DNA from: Alteromonas aestuariivivens
Lineage (GTDB): Bacteria; Pseudomonadota; Gammaproteobacteria; Enterobacterales; Alteromonadaceae
DNA: 64,000 nucleotides
Assembly: GCF_003367475.1 (NCBI RefSeq)
Contig: NZ_QRHA01000005.1
Location: 1 to 64,000, forward strand
Direction of reading: 5' to 3'
The notes under the pieces are model-generated. The model was not told the origin of the DNA and searched no databases. It saw only the letters and a list, made by a program, of their open reading frames with translations. Below are positions 7,502 to 15,925 of the stretch, piece after piece. A program made the translations under genes and the position numbers. Positions within the stretch are counted from its first letter, which is position 1; every line of letters begins with the position of its first letter.

Positions 7502-9040
7502 TTAAACGTCATTTTTCTCCAGTTTTTGCAAGAACTCCGCGCAGCTTTGTTCCACAGCGCTTCGCTTGCTGTCATCCATTCGGTAGAAACTGTTGTAGAT
7601 AAGTTGCATACGGGGGTTGCTTGCAAGTTTGTCTGCGTGCCGCGCCACAAACTGCCAGTAAAGGTAATTAAAAGGACAGGCCGAGGGGCCGGTTTTTTTG
7701 GCCACACTGTAGCCGCAGTTACTGCAATAATCCGACATTTTATTGATGTAACTGCCGCTGGCAATATAGGGTTTACTGGCCAGTTTTCCACCGTCGGCAT
7801 AAAGGATCATCGACGCCACGTTGGGCAGTTCAACCCATTCATAGGCGTCGGCATACACCAGTAAGTACCACTCCTGCACCGCCTGGGGGGATAACTCTGC
7901 CAACAGACTGAAATTGCCTATCACCATAAGGCGCTGGATGTGGTGGGCATAGGCGTGTTTACGGGTGTCCTGAATACACTGGCGCAGGCAATTCATGTTG
8001 GTGTGGCCGGTCCAAAAGAATTCAGGCAAAGGCCGCTGGGCAGAAAAATAGTTTTGGCTTGCCAAATCCGGCATAAAATACCAGTAAAACCCGCGCACAA
8101 ACTCGCGCCATCCAAGTACCTGGCGAATAAAACCCTCTGCTGAATTTAAAGGGACCTGCCCCGCATGGTAGGCAGCTTCGGCCTGACTAACCACTTCCCG
8201 GGGTGTCAGTAAGCCACAATTGAGATAAAAAGACAGGTGCGAATGAAACAGCCATGGGTCCCCTTCCCGCATGGCATCCTGATAACGGCCAAAATCAGGC
8301 AGTCGCTCCTGAATAAACGTATTCAGAACCGTGAGAGCCTGCTCCCGGGTCACTGCAAAACCAAAACGTTCCAGTTCACCAAAGTGATCGGGAAAATGCG
8401 CTTTTACCAGCGCTATGACTTCCTTTGTAACCGGGTCTGGCTGGAAAATCGTGGGTTTTGGTACGGCCACATTAGCGGGCATGGGTTCGCGGTTTTGCTG
8501 ATCATAGTTCCACTTTCCGCCAACCGGACGGGTTCCCTCCATTAACACTCCGGTTTGACGGCGCATTTCACGATAAAAAAACTCCATGCGAAGTTGCTTT
8601 CGCCCTTCTGCCCAGTCTGCAAAGCCTTGCCTGGAGCAAATAAAACGGGTGTCCGGTAAAATTTCTACCGCAACCCCCAGCATGGACGACCATTGTTGCA
8701 TGCTGATTAACAAACGGTGCTCGCCCGGTTCGGTTACCACCACCCGGCCCCAATCTCGCAGCTTTAACTGCCGCATCACTTCACCCTGCAGGCTGCCCTG
8801 ATTGTCAGCACAGTCATAAGTTCGGTAAATAACTTCGATTCCGCTATTTTCCAGCTGCCTGGCAAAGTGGCGCATGGCAGAAAACAGCAGCACAATTTTC
8901 TTTTTGTGGTGGTGCACATAGGTCGCTTCCTGCTTAACCTCTGCCATCAGCACCGCATCGGTGTTCTTATTAATACATTGAAACATTTCCAGAGATTCGG
9001 TGAGCTGATCACCCAGCAGTAAAAACAGTGTGCCTGCCAT
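7502..9040 (-). CDS. FeS-BCP photolyase/cryptochrome family protein, probable prokaryotic (6-4) photolyase
   Basis: A 512-residue flavoprotein of the deoxyribodipyrimidine photolyase-related family (COG3046). An N-terminal Rossmann antenna domain (LFLLLGDQL) precedes the FAD-binding helical domain. C439, C442 and C455 (CSNC...CPF) match the 4Fe-4S ligands of Agrobacterium PhrB, and a fourth ligand is expected near the MNCLRQC segment around 350. This group repairs (6-4) photoproducts with an iron-sulfur cluster and an unusual antenna. ATG at 9040 is 1 base after the stop of the CPD photolyase gene, so the two are co-transcribed and probably give complementary UV repair. Confidence 0.88.
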   Translation of the reverse strand: MAGTLFLLLGDQLTESLEMFQCINKNTDAVLMAEVKQEATYVHHHKKKIVLLFSAMRHFARQLENSGIEVIYRTYDCADNQGSLQGEVMRQLKLRDWGRVVVTEPGEHRLLISMQQWSSMLGVAVEILPDTRFICSRQGFADWAEGRKQLRMEFFYREMRRQTGVLMEGTRPVGGKWNYDQQNREPMPANVAVPKPTIFQPDPVTKEVIALVKAHFPDHFGELERFGFAVTREQALTVLNTFIQERLPDFGRYQDAMREGDPWLFHSHLSFYLNCGLLTPREVVSQAEAAYHAGQVPLNSAEGFIRQVLGWREFVRGFYWYFMPDLASQNYFSAQRPLPEFFWTGHTNMNCLRQCIQDTRKHAYAHHIQRLMVIGNFSLLAELSPQAVQEWYLLVYADAYEWVELPNVASMILYADGGKLASKPYIASGSYINKMSDYCSNCGYSVAKKTGPSACPFNYLYWQFVARHADKLASNPRMQLIYNSFYRMDDSKRSAVEQSCAEFLQKLEKNDV

Positions 9041-9041
9041 A

Positions 9042-10469
9042 TCAGTTGCCTTTTATGCTCACAAAGGCGTCCAGTGCACGCTGGCGGGAAGCTTTGAGAT
9101 CCACCAGAGGCTGCGGATAAGTCTTGCCCAGTTCAACCCCGGCCTGCTGTAGAATCGGCTCAGGAGCCTGCCAGGGCTGATGAATGTATTTGTCCGGTAA
9201 CTCCGCCAGCTCCGGGCAGTAGTGCCTTACATACTCGCCCTGCTTGTCAAATTTCTCTCCCTGCAGTATCGGGTTGAAAATTCGAAAGTATGGTGCTGCG
9301 TCGGCGCCGGAACCCGCCACCCACTGCCAGCTCGCGCTGTTGCTGGCCAGGTCGGCATCAAGCAGGCAATCCCAGAACCAGCGGGCCCCTTGCCGCCAGT
9401 CAATGAGCAGGTTTTTCACCAGATAGGAGCCGACTATCATCCGCACCCGATTGTGCATGTAGCCGGTTTGCCACAACTCCCGCATACCTGCATCCACTAT
9501 GGGCACACCAGTCTGGCCCCGTTGCCAGGCTTTAAGGTGGGCGTTATCGTAACGCCAGGGAAAGCCATCAAATTTTCGGTTGAAATTGCATTCAGGCAGT
9601 TCCTGAAAATGGTAGAGCAGATAGTAGCTGAATTCCCGCCAGCCCAGTTCGCTCATAAAGCAGTCGATGTGCTGATTGTCAGTATCGCCGAACGCATCTT
9701 TGATGGCATACCAGATTTGGTTGGGGGAAATTTCACCAAAGTGCAGGTGTGGGGACAGCCTGGAAGTGCCCTGTAACCCGGGTTTGTCCCGGGCTTGCTT
9801 GTAGTTTAACGCGGCGTCTTCAATGAAGGTTTTCAAACGCGAAGCGGCGCCTTCTTCACCCGGGTTCCAGATTGCCCCCATGGTTTGGTACCAGCGGATA
9901 GCCGGGATGAGGCCCAGCGAATCCAGTGCACTACCTGAATTTTCAGTTTGCCCGTAGGTTATTCTTGCTGGTGCTGCCAGCGGATAGCGCGGGGGCGCGG
10001 CATTCAGGCACCCCTTTCGGTAATAGGGTGTAAACACTTTATAGGGGCTGCCATCAGCCTTGTTGATGGCCATGGGTTCCCACAACAGGCTGCCGTTGAA
10101 ACTCTGTGCTTTAAAGCCATGCTCCCGAAGGGATTGCTTGAGCCGTTGATCCCGTTGAATTTGCCAGGGTTCATAGCAACGATTCCAGAAAACACAGCTT
10201 GCCCCCAGTTCGTTCATAAGCTGAGGAAGCAGACGCTCCGCGTCCCCTTTAAATACCAGCAAGTGATTATTCAGGCGCTCATTGAGGCTCTGCAGAGAAT
10301 GATGTAGCCACCAACGCGATGCACCACCGGGTTGGTATTGTTCGGGAGCGGTGCTGTCCAGAATGAATACCGGGATGATCTTGCCCTCGTCACAGGCAGC
10401 TCTTAACGCAGGGTTATCGTTGACACGCAGGTCCTGGCGGAACCACATCAGGCAGGTAGGAACAGCCAC
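9042..10469 (-). CDS. phrB: Deoxyribodipyrimidine photolyase (class I CPD photolyase)
   Basis: A 475-residue photolyase that reverses cyclobutane pyrimidine dimers using blue light and FADH-. It has the family N-terminus (LMWFRQDLRVNDNPAL), TSRLSPHLHFGEISPNQIW near 235, and FAD/DNA-binding motifs WREFSYYLLYHF, MHNRVRMIVGSYLVKNLLIDWRQG and DADLASNSASWQWVAGSGADAAPYFRIFNP. Length equals that of E. coli PhrB. Start is GTG at 10469 with AAGGAAG upstream. It precedes the FeS-type photolyase gene by 1 base. No light-responsive regulator is visible nearby. Confidence 0.93.
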   Translation of the reverse strand: MAVPTCLMWFRQDLRVNDNPALRAACDEGKIIPVFILDSTAPEQYQPGGASRWWLHHSLQSLNERLNNHLLVFKGDAERLLPQLMNELGASCVFWNRCYEPWQIQRDQRLKQSLREHGFKAQSFNGSLLWEPMAINKADGSPYKVFTPYYRKGCLNAAPPRYPLAAPARITYGQTENSGSALDSLGLIPAIRWYQTMGAIWNPGEEGAASRLKTFIEDAALNYKQARDKPGLQGTSRLSPHLHFGEISPNQIWYAIKDAFGDTDNQHIDCFMSELGWREFSYYLLYHFQELPECNFNRKFDGFPWRYDNAHLKAWQRGQTGVPIVDAGMRELWQTGYMHNRVRMIVGSYLVKNLLIDWRQGARWFWDCLLDADLASNSASWQWVAGSGADAAPYFRIFNPILQGEKFDKQGEYVRHYCPELAELPDKYIHQPWQAPEPILQQAGVELGKTYPQPLVDLKASRQRALDAFVSIKGN

Positions 10470-10568
10470 ATCACTTCCTTTCTAAAGGTGCTAATAGCTG
10501 TTCTTTACGTATTTTGGAACTTTACGATCTCCGGGTGGCGGAAAAATTTTCAGTTTCCCCTCAAGGGC

Positions 10569-10829
10569 CTAACGTTTGTGGTCCTTTAACCATTCGTTGA
10601 GCAGTTTAATTTGCCCACAGCGGTATGCGGCGTAAAGCACCCGCAATGCATTAGACAACACTTCACTGTCACTCCAGCCGGTTTTTTCACTGATCTCTTC
10701 GTAACACTCCATGGCCTGTGGGGTTACATACCCGCGAACCAGTTTCTTACCGGCGGCTTTTTGCCGTTCACGGAAACGACGTTGCTTTTCAGCGTTGGCA
10801 TTGGAATTGGTTTTCTTTTTTTCATTCAT
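10569..10829 (-). CDS. Small basic protein of unknown function, possible ribbon-helix-helix-like regulator
   Basis: An 86-residue cytoplasmic protein with a basic, charged N-terminus (EKQRRFRERQKAAGKK) followed by a short strand-like stretch (LVRGYVTP) and helical segments (WSDSEVLSNALRVL). The layout recalls short DNA-binding proteins of the RepB/CopB or ribbon-helix-helix type, but I do not recognise the family securely. It lies 100 bp upstream of the photolyase pair on the same strand and could share their transcript or regulate it. It is divergent from fabA. Confidence 0.6.
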   Translation of the reverse strand: MNEKKKTNSNANAEKQRRFRERQKAAGKKLVRGYVTPQAMECYEEISEKTGWSDSEVLSNALRVLYAAYRCGQIKLLNEWLKDHKR

Positions 10830-10897
10830 GTTGTTGTCTCTTTGATGAACCGGCAGTGTACCACGGTGAAAAACGCAAAATAAATTACTGTTCAGAG

Positions 10898-10926
10898 TTG
10901 TTTGGCGTACGACTGTTCGCTAAATT
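10898..10926 (+). promoter_or_regulatory. fabA promoter with a FabR-like operator in the -35/-10 spacer
   Basis: TTGTTT (10898-10903) and TAAATT (10921-10926) are spaced by 17 bp. The overlapping block GGCGTACGACTGTTCGCT (10904-10921) closely resembles the FabR site of the E. coli fabA promoter (AGCGTACACGTGTTAGCT, from memory). FabR represses unsaturated fatty acid synthesis genes. The fit in position and sequence is good; binding is inferred. Confidence 0.6.
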
Positions 10927-10959
10927 AGCCCGTTGATTGCAACCACTACTGAGTAAACA

Positions 10960-11478
10960 ATGTCAGAGAAACAAAATAGCTTTAACCGTGACGACCTGCT
11001 GGCGTGTAGCCAGGGTAAAATGTTTGGCCCGGGAAACAGCCAGCTACCCGCCCCTAACATGCTGATGATGGATCGCATCACCTCAATCACCGAGGATGGA
11101 GGAGAACACGGTAAGGGCGAAATCATCGCGGAATTGGACATCACTCCGGACCTCTGGTTTTTTGATTGCCACTTTCCCGGTGACCCGGTAATGCCAGGCT
11201 GTCTTGGGCTTGACGCCATGTGGCAACTGGTTGGGTTCTTCCTCGGCTGGAGCGGAGGCCCGGGTAAAGGTCGCGCACTGGGTGTGGGCGAAGTGAAGTT
11301 TACCGGCCAAATCCTGCCTACTGCAAAAAAGGTAGAGTACCGTATCACTATGAAACGTGTGGTTAAGCGCAAGTTGTTTATGGGCCTGGCCGATGGCAGC
11401 GTTGCGGTTGACGGCCGCGTTATCTACACCGCCAAAGACCTCAAAGTAGGCCTGTTCCAGGACACCAGCAGTTTCTGA
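10960..11478 (+). CDS. fabA: 3-hydroxydecanoyl-ACP dehydratase/isomerase FabA
   Basis: A 172-residue hot-dog-fold enzyme that dehydrates 3-hydroxydecanoyl-ACP and isomerises trans-2 to cis-3-decenoyl-ACP, the branch point to unsaturated fatty acids in the cytoplasmic type II system. The catalytic pair H71 ([14 protein letters not shown]) and D85 (LGLDAMWQL) is intact, and length equals E. coli FabA. It has its own promoter with a FabR-like site and is convergent with rmf, an adjacency also seen in E. coli. fabB is not in this window. Confidence 0.97.
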   Translation: MSEKQNSFNRDDLLACSQGKMFGPGNSQLPAPNMLMMDRITSITEDGGEHGKGEIIAELDITPDLWFFDCHFPGDPVMPGCLGLDAMWQLVGFFLGWSGGPGKGRALGVGEVKFTGQILPTAKKVEYRITMKRVVKRKLFMGLADGSVAVDGRVIYTAKDLKVGLFQDTSSF

Positions 11479-11484
11479 CGGGCA

Positions 11485-11509
11485 TAAAAAAGCCCCGTTA
11501 AAGGGGCTT
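11485..11509 (-). terminator. Intrinsic terminator of rmf, possibly shared with fabA
   Basis: AAGCCCC (11490-11496) and GGGGCTT (11503-11509) form a 7-bp stem with a 6-base loop. On the minus strand the stem is followed by a T run (A run at 11485-11491 on the plus strand), so it mainly serves rmf. For fabA it offers a stem with little U tract. Confidence 0.75.
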
Positions 11510-11529
11510 AGCTGTGCTCAAAGAGATGT

Positions 11530-11706
11530 TCAACGAACGTTGTAACCGAGCTGTCGGTCCTCGACAGCCTCACGCCATCCACCTAACCAGTGGGACCTGG
11601 CATCGTACGCCTGAAATGGACAATTTTCCTTTGATCGACCGCTAATACCAGCTTGATACCCCTTAGCGTGGGCGCGCGTCAATTTATCTCTTTTTTGTCT
11701 TTTCAT
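11530..11706 (-). CDS. rmf: Ribosome modulation factor RMF
   Basis: A 58-residue protein beginning MKRQKRDKLTRAHAKGYQAG and containing GRSKENCPF and SHWLGGWREA, matching RMF closely. RMF dimerises 70S ribosomes into inactive 100S particles in stationary phase or starvation. A longer open frame continues upstream, but ATG at 11706 is the family start and has GAGG 7 bases upstream. It is convergent with fabA, and the DUF3466 gene is upstream on the same strand with a terminator between them, so rmf has its own transcript. Confidence 0.95.
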   Translation of the reverse strand: MKRQKRDKLTRAHAKGYQAGISGRSKENCPFQAYDARSHWLGGWREAVEDRQLGYNVR

Positions 11707-12059
11707 TGATAAGCCTCTTTTTTGGGTTAAATGCTGCGACAAACCTTCAGGCTCCCTCACCAATTTGTGTTTGCTAGTGCCGTTAAAAAGTGTCACAGCA
11801 ATTACTGAGATAGTGCTTTGGAGAGTTTGGTTCAAGAGAAAAGTTATCTTCAGGCTATTGACAAGCGGTAACATAATGAAAAAGTGTGATTTTTTAAGTT
11901 ACACTTTTTTTGCATAAATGTTTCAGTTATTACTACGATTGGATCTATGCTGATTCTGAATTGGATCACCAGCATTTTTTGGCCTGCTCAAAAACAAAAA
12001 GCCACGCATTATTTGCGTGGCTTTGCTTCCGTAAAACACTGTGCCCTGGCGCAATATTA
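11707..12059. other. Long rmf leader/promoter region with an AT-rich hairpin
   Basis: About 350 bp without a gene. It holds the terminator of the DUF3466 gene (11990-12024) and the upstream region of rmf. An AT-rich hairpin lies near 11879-11912: AAAAAGTGT pairs with ACACTTTTT across a 13-base loop, with a T run outward on the plus strand. It may be a promoter-region structure or an opposed terminator. I could not fix -35 and -10 boxes for rmf. Confidence 0.4.
11990..12024 (-). terminator. Intrinsic terminator downstream of the DUF3466 gene
   Basis: AAAGCCACGCA (11998-12008) pairs perfectly with TGCGTGGCTTT (12014-12024) over a 5-base loop. On the minus strand it runs into a T-rich tail (TTTTTGTTTTT). 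It lies 36 bp beyond the DUF3466 stop. Confidence 0.85.
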
Positions 12060-13751
12060 CTAGCTATTAAGTTGCGGGCGTTTACGGCGGAACATAAATG
12101 CCAGCCCGGCAAAACAGGCCAGCCACCAGGCTGAAAGCGCCGCACCCTGACGTTCATACTTGCCACCGTCAGCTTCGCACTCTTCAATACTGCCCCCGTC
12201 AAGCGGGCGCATGAGAACGGCAATGACATTGTCCACAGGTACGGTTTCACCCGCGGAATTCAGCACCTCATTGCCGGTAACGTACGTTTGCGGCTCACGA
12301 AAACGGGCGTTGACCAGGATTTCGTTATTGTCATTGATGTCCACCGCTTCCAGCAAGGTATAAGGGCTATCGCAGGCTTGCAGTGTGTTCAGGTCAACAA
12401 ACTCTTCGGTGTCGATGTTATACATGTAAGCGTGAGTTTCACGATTACGCTCATCGCTGGTTTCCACATCGGCCTTGCCCACTACCATATTGTTATTGTT
12501 GATGGCCTTTACCGTAACCTGCGAACCAGAGAAGAATCCGCTGGGGTAGCGGGATTCGCCTGTATCCAGGTTGTGAACGAACAACCTGTTCCTGGCCACG
12601 TCGTACGGGGCACGGGTCACATAACCTGCTACCCAGTTGTTGTTATTGATGACGTTGGCGGCACTTTGAATGTTTTCATCCCGAGGCAACAATTCAGTGG
12701 TTTCGCCATTCTGATAGATGGTAGCGACTAGCTCACTCTCTGGTGACGGGTTCGATTGAGGGCGGGTAACCCAGACAAATTCACCTGTCATAGACTCACC
12801 GACTGCAATGCCTTCGTCGTTGATATCATAAGCCCGGGCCAGATAAATTGCGGTAGAATCTTCTTCAGGGGTAAACACCAGCGGGTAGGTTTGCAGATCG
12901 ATTACGTTTCCGGTGGCGTCCAGTTGCCAGATGTGGGGCCGGAACTGTGCGGCGCCAGCTAACGAGCGGCGAGTATCGCTGATGCAAATTTCAACCGGTT
13001 CATCCCCGCGCAGTTCCGGGTCGTTGCATTCTTCAGCGTCTTCAATTATCGCGTCGGTAACCTCGGTGGTACCGTAGCCTGTTACCTGGAGGTTGTTGTT
13101 GATGGCATACGCCTCACTGATACCGTTCAGAAACGCGTTCTGTGGTGCCAGCACATGGGTAACGCCATTAACCTGCACATAAGCTTGCTGAAGGGTCTCG
13201 TTGTAGGTGTAGGTAAGCTCGTTGACTTCTTCATCAACGTAATCCACCTCTTTGTAAACCCCTTCGGTGGTACCGACAATGTAGTCGCCCGCCAGGCTAT
13301 CCCGAGCCAGGGTATTAACTGAATGACTGTAGGTTCCAAACAGTGGCAGTTCTTCATCAAGGCCAGGCACCAGGTTGTAGCTCACACCATCGGTAATGTA
13401 ACTGCGGTAAGCTGCCAATTGCTGAACGAAACGACTATCTCTCCCAGTGAGCAAATAGTTCACGATGGTTGTGTAGTCCCGATCGCTGAAAATGCCCTGT
13501 TTAACGTCTTCTTCGTTTTCCAACGTGACAGCACTGTAAAAACCGCTGTCATCAAGCCGGTCTACATCTATCGGTGGATTAAATTCATATTGCAAACTCG
13601 TAGTTGCAAAACCACTGTTGTCCAGCGACTGCCCAAAATTGTTTTTGGAAAATTCCTGGACCGGTAACGGGGTAACAGAGTAGGTGGCAGCCAGGGCAGT
13701 TGCACTGCTGGATGCCAATAAAATGGCCGCTGCAAGCTGATTTACTTTCAT
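12060..13751 (-). CDS. DUF3466 family exported protein with a C-terminal membrane/basic sorting-like tail
   Basis: A 563-residue protein with a Sec signal peptide (MKVNQLAAAILLASSSATALAA, cleavage near 22), a long acidic body with repeated segments of the kind N-D-N-N-E-I/V-V-G (AYDINDEGIAVGES, AINNNNMVVGKA, AVDINDNNEILVN), and a C-terminus with one hydrophobic helix followed by RRKRP. That tail resembles GlyGly-CTERM signals processed by rhombosortase and type II secretion, though the glycine motif is weak. It follows uup by 12 bp, an order I recall from Shewanella and relatives. Function is unknown; secretion to the cell surface is inferred. Confidence 0.75.
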   Translation of the reverse strand: MKVNQLAAAILLASSSATALAATYSVTPLPVQEFSKNNFGQSLDNSGFATTSLQYEFNPPIDVDRLDDSGFYSAVTLENEEDVKQGIFSDRDYTTIVNYLLTGRDSRFVQQLAAYRSYITDGVSYNLVPGLDEELPLFGTYSHSVNTLARDSLAGDYIVGTTEGVYKEVDYVDEEVNELTYTYNETLQQAYVQVNGVTHVLAPQNAFLNGISEAYAINNNLQVTGYGTTEVTDAIIEDAEECNDPELRGDEPVEICISDTRRSLAGAAQFRPHIWQLDATGNVIDLQTYPLVFTPEEDSTAIYLARAYDINDEGIAVGESMTGEFVWVTRPQSNPSPESELVATIYQNGETTELLPRDENIQSAANVINNNNWVAGYVTRAPYDVARNRLFVHNLDTGESRYPSGFFSGSQVTVKAINNNNMVVGKADVETSDERNRETHAYMYNIDTEEFVDLNTLQACDSPYTLLEAVDINDNNEILVNARFREPQTYVTGNEVLNSAGETVPVDNVIAVLMRPLDGGSIEECEADGGKYERQGAALSAWWLACFAGLAFMFRRKRPQLNS

Positions 13752-13763
13752 TCAAAATCCTAT

Positions 13764-15695
13764 TTACTGCTGATTATCTTCCAGCATGCTTTCTAATTCA
13801 TCCCAGCGCGCGTATTTCTGGGAAAGTTGTGATTCAATCTCGTTAAGCTGAGCCAGCGTGGCCGCTGTGGCATCACTGTCCTGCCTAAAAAAGTCTGGGT
13901 GATTAACCTGTTCCTGCACCTCTCCAAGGGAGATTTCCAGGTTCTCGATTTGTGCAGGTAACGCTTCCAGTTCCCGCTGATCTTTGTATGATAGCTTTTT
14001 CGGCTTGCGGGGTGAAGACTTAGCACTAGGACTGCCAACGTCGGCTTTAGTTTCGCTAACGCCAACTTTTTTTGCATCCTTGCGCTGTTGTTCCTGCTGT
14101 TGGGCATACCACTGCTGTACATCGCTGAAACCGCCGACAAATTCCCGTACGCTGCCCTCACCTTCAAACACCAGGCAACTGTTGGCAACATTATCCACAA
14201 ACTCACGGTCGTGGCTTACCAGCAACACCGTACCCTGATATTCAGCCAGCAGGGTTTCAAGCATTTCCAGCGTTTCCACATCCAGATCGTTGGTGGGTTC
14301 GTCGAGAACCAGCAGATTGCTGGGTTTGAGCATCAGTTTGGCCAGCATCAGGCGGTTCTTTTCCCCCCCGGAAAGGGATTTAACCGGCGCATTCACCCGT
14401 TCTGGCGTGAACAGGTAATCCTGCAGGTAACTGATCACATGGCGGGGATGGCCGTTGACCATCAAATCCCGCTTGCCGTCACCCACCACATCAATCACCG
14501 ACTTTTCCAAATCGAGGCCCTGCCGGTGCTGATCAAAATACGCTACTTCCAGGTTGGTACCCTGGCGGCACTGCCCGGAATCAGGGCTAAGCTGGCCAAG
14601 CAACAACTTGATGAGCGTACTTTTTCCGCAACCATTAGGGCCAATCAGCGCTAACTTGTCGCCGCGCAATACATTAAGATCCAACCCCTTAACAATCGTC
14701 TTTCCTTCAATCTGGTAGTGCAAACCGGTTACTTCAAACACCATCTTACCGGAACGCGCACCCTGGTGCTGGTTCACCACCGCATTGCCCTGCAGTTCCC
14801 GCCTTTGTCGACGTTCTTCGCGCAGCTTTTTCAGCGCCCTCACCCGCCCTTCATTGCGGGTGCGGCGAGCCTTAATGCCCTGTCTGATCCAAACTTCTTC
14901 CTGCGCCAGCTTTTTATCAAACTCCGCATTCTGAGCCGCTTCGACTTCGATGTCCTGCTGTTTCTTCTCCAGATAGGCTTCGTAATTGCCCGGATAACTG
15001 GTAAGTGCTCCCCTGTCCAGGTCAACAATTCGGGTAGCCATATTACGAATGAAAGCACGGTCGTGGCTGACGAAAACAATGGCACCACTGTAGTGGCTGA
15101 GGCTTTGTTCCAGCCAGCGTATCATCTCAATATCAAGGTGGTTGGTGGGCTCGTCAAGTAAGAGCAAATCGGGCTGGCGTACCAGCGCCCGGGCCAACGC
15201 GGCTTTGCGTCGCCAACCGCCGGACAAGGTCGACAATGAAGCATTACCATCAAGCTTGAGCATGGTCAGAACCTGTTCAATCTGCTGTTCAAACTGCCAG
15301 GCATCGCGGGCTTCGAGGGCTTCCTGCAGGTTCTGCATACGGATCAGGTTGGCCTCAGACGGGTCATCGGCCACCACACGGGTACAGTGAAAATACTGTT
15401 TGAGTATTTCACCCACATCCGACAACCCCTCTGCCACATAATCAAACAGGGTGACATCGGTGGTTTGAGGCGGGTCCTGCTCCAGTCGCGCAACAACTGT
15501 TTTGCTGTCGATAATGCGCTGACCGTCGTCGGCGATGATGTCACCGGCAATGACTTTCATCAGGGTGGACTTTCCGCTGCCATTGCGGCCTACCAGACAC
15601 ACGCGCTCTTTGGGTTGCACAACCAGTTCCACGCCGTCCAGTAATGGTGGGTTACCATAAATAACAGTAATGCCTTTTAACTGAATCACACTCAT
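13764..15695 (-). CDS. uup: ABC-F ATPase Uup
   Basis: A 643-residue ABC-F protein with two ATPase domains and no membrane segments. Walker A is GRNGSGKST near residue 38 and GPNGCGKST near 355; signatures are LSGGWRRKAALARAL and LSGGEKNRLMLAKLM; both Walker B motifs are followed by DEPTNHLD or DEPTNDLD. The charged C-terminal region (about 560-643) is the Uup coiled coil that binds DNA in E. coli. Uup affects transposon excision and ribosome-linked processes. Its ATG overlaps the DUF836 stop (ATGA), so the genes are translationally coupled. Confidence 0.95.
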   Translation of the reverse strand: MSVIQLKGITVIYGNPPLLDGVELVVQPKERVCLVGRNGSGKSTLMKVIAGDIIADDGQRIIDSKTVVARLEQDPPQTTDVTLFDYVAEGLSDVGEILKQYFHCTRVVADDPSEANLIRMQNLQEALEARDAWQFEQQIEQVLTMLKLDGNASLSTLSGGWRRKAALARALVRQPDLLLLDEPTNHLDIEMIRWLEQSLSHYSGAIVFVSHDRAFIRNMATRIVDLDRGALTSYPGNYEAYLEKKQQDIEVEAAQNAEFDKKLAQEEVWIRQGIKARRTRNEGRVRALKKLREERRQRRELQGNAVVNQHQGARSGKMVFEVTGLHYQIEGKTIVKGLDLNVLRGDKLALIGPNGCGKSTLIKLLLGQLSPDSGQCRQGTNLEVAYFDQHRQGLDLEKSVIDVVGDGKRDLMVNGHPRHVISYLQDYLFTPERVNAPVKSLSGGEKNRLMLAKLMLKPSNLLVLDEPTNDLDVETLEMLETLLAEYQGTVLLVSHDREFVDNVANSCLVFEGEGSVREFVGGFSDVQQWYAQQQEQQRKDAKKVGVSETKADVGSPSAKSSPRKPKKLSYKDQRELEALPAQIENLEISLGEVQEQVNHPDFFRQDSDATAATLAQLNEIESQLSQKYARWDELESMLEDNQQ

Positions 15696-15925
15696 TTCAG
15701 AAACTGCTCCAGGCGGGTTAAATCGAAGGGCCAGCCCAGCTCTTCGCCATTATCAAGGCGCTTGATGACCGGAATACGCACGGCGTACAAATGGTAAAGC
15801 TGCGTGTCTTCACGAATATTGAACTTTTCAATGTCCAGTGACGGCCACGAACGGCTGGCCTGTAAAATAGCCAGGGCGTCGTCACACAAATGGCAGTGCG
15901 GGCCGGTATAAAACGCTAATTTCAT
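15692..15925 (-). CDS. Glutaredoxin-like DUF836 protein
   Basis: A 77-residue thioredoxin-fold protein (MKLAFYTGPHCHLCDDALAI) with a redox-type CHLC motif at residues 11-14 and the cis-proline region RIPVIKR. It is probably a cytoplasmic thiol-disulfide protein. A longer frame exists, but ATG at 15925 is chosen because it overlaps the rlmL stop as ATGA and matches the family start. Its own stop overlaps the uup start in the same way. Confidence 0.85.
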   Translation of the reverse strand: MKLAFYTGPHCHLCDDALAILQASRSWPSLDIEKFNIREDTQLYHLYAVRIPVIKRLDNGEELGWPFDLTRLEQFLK

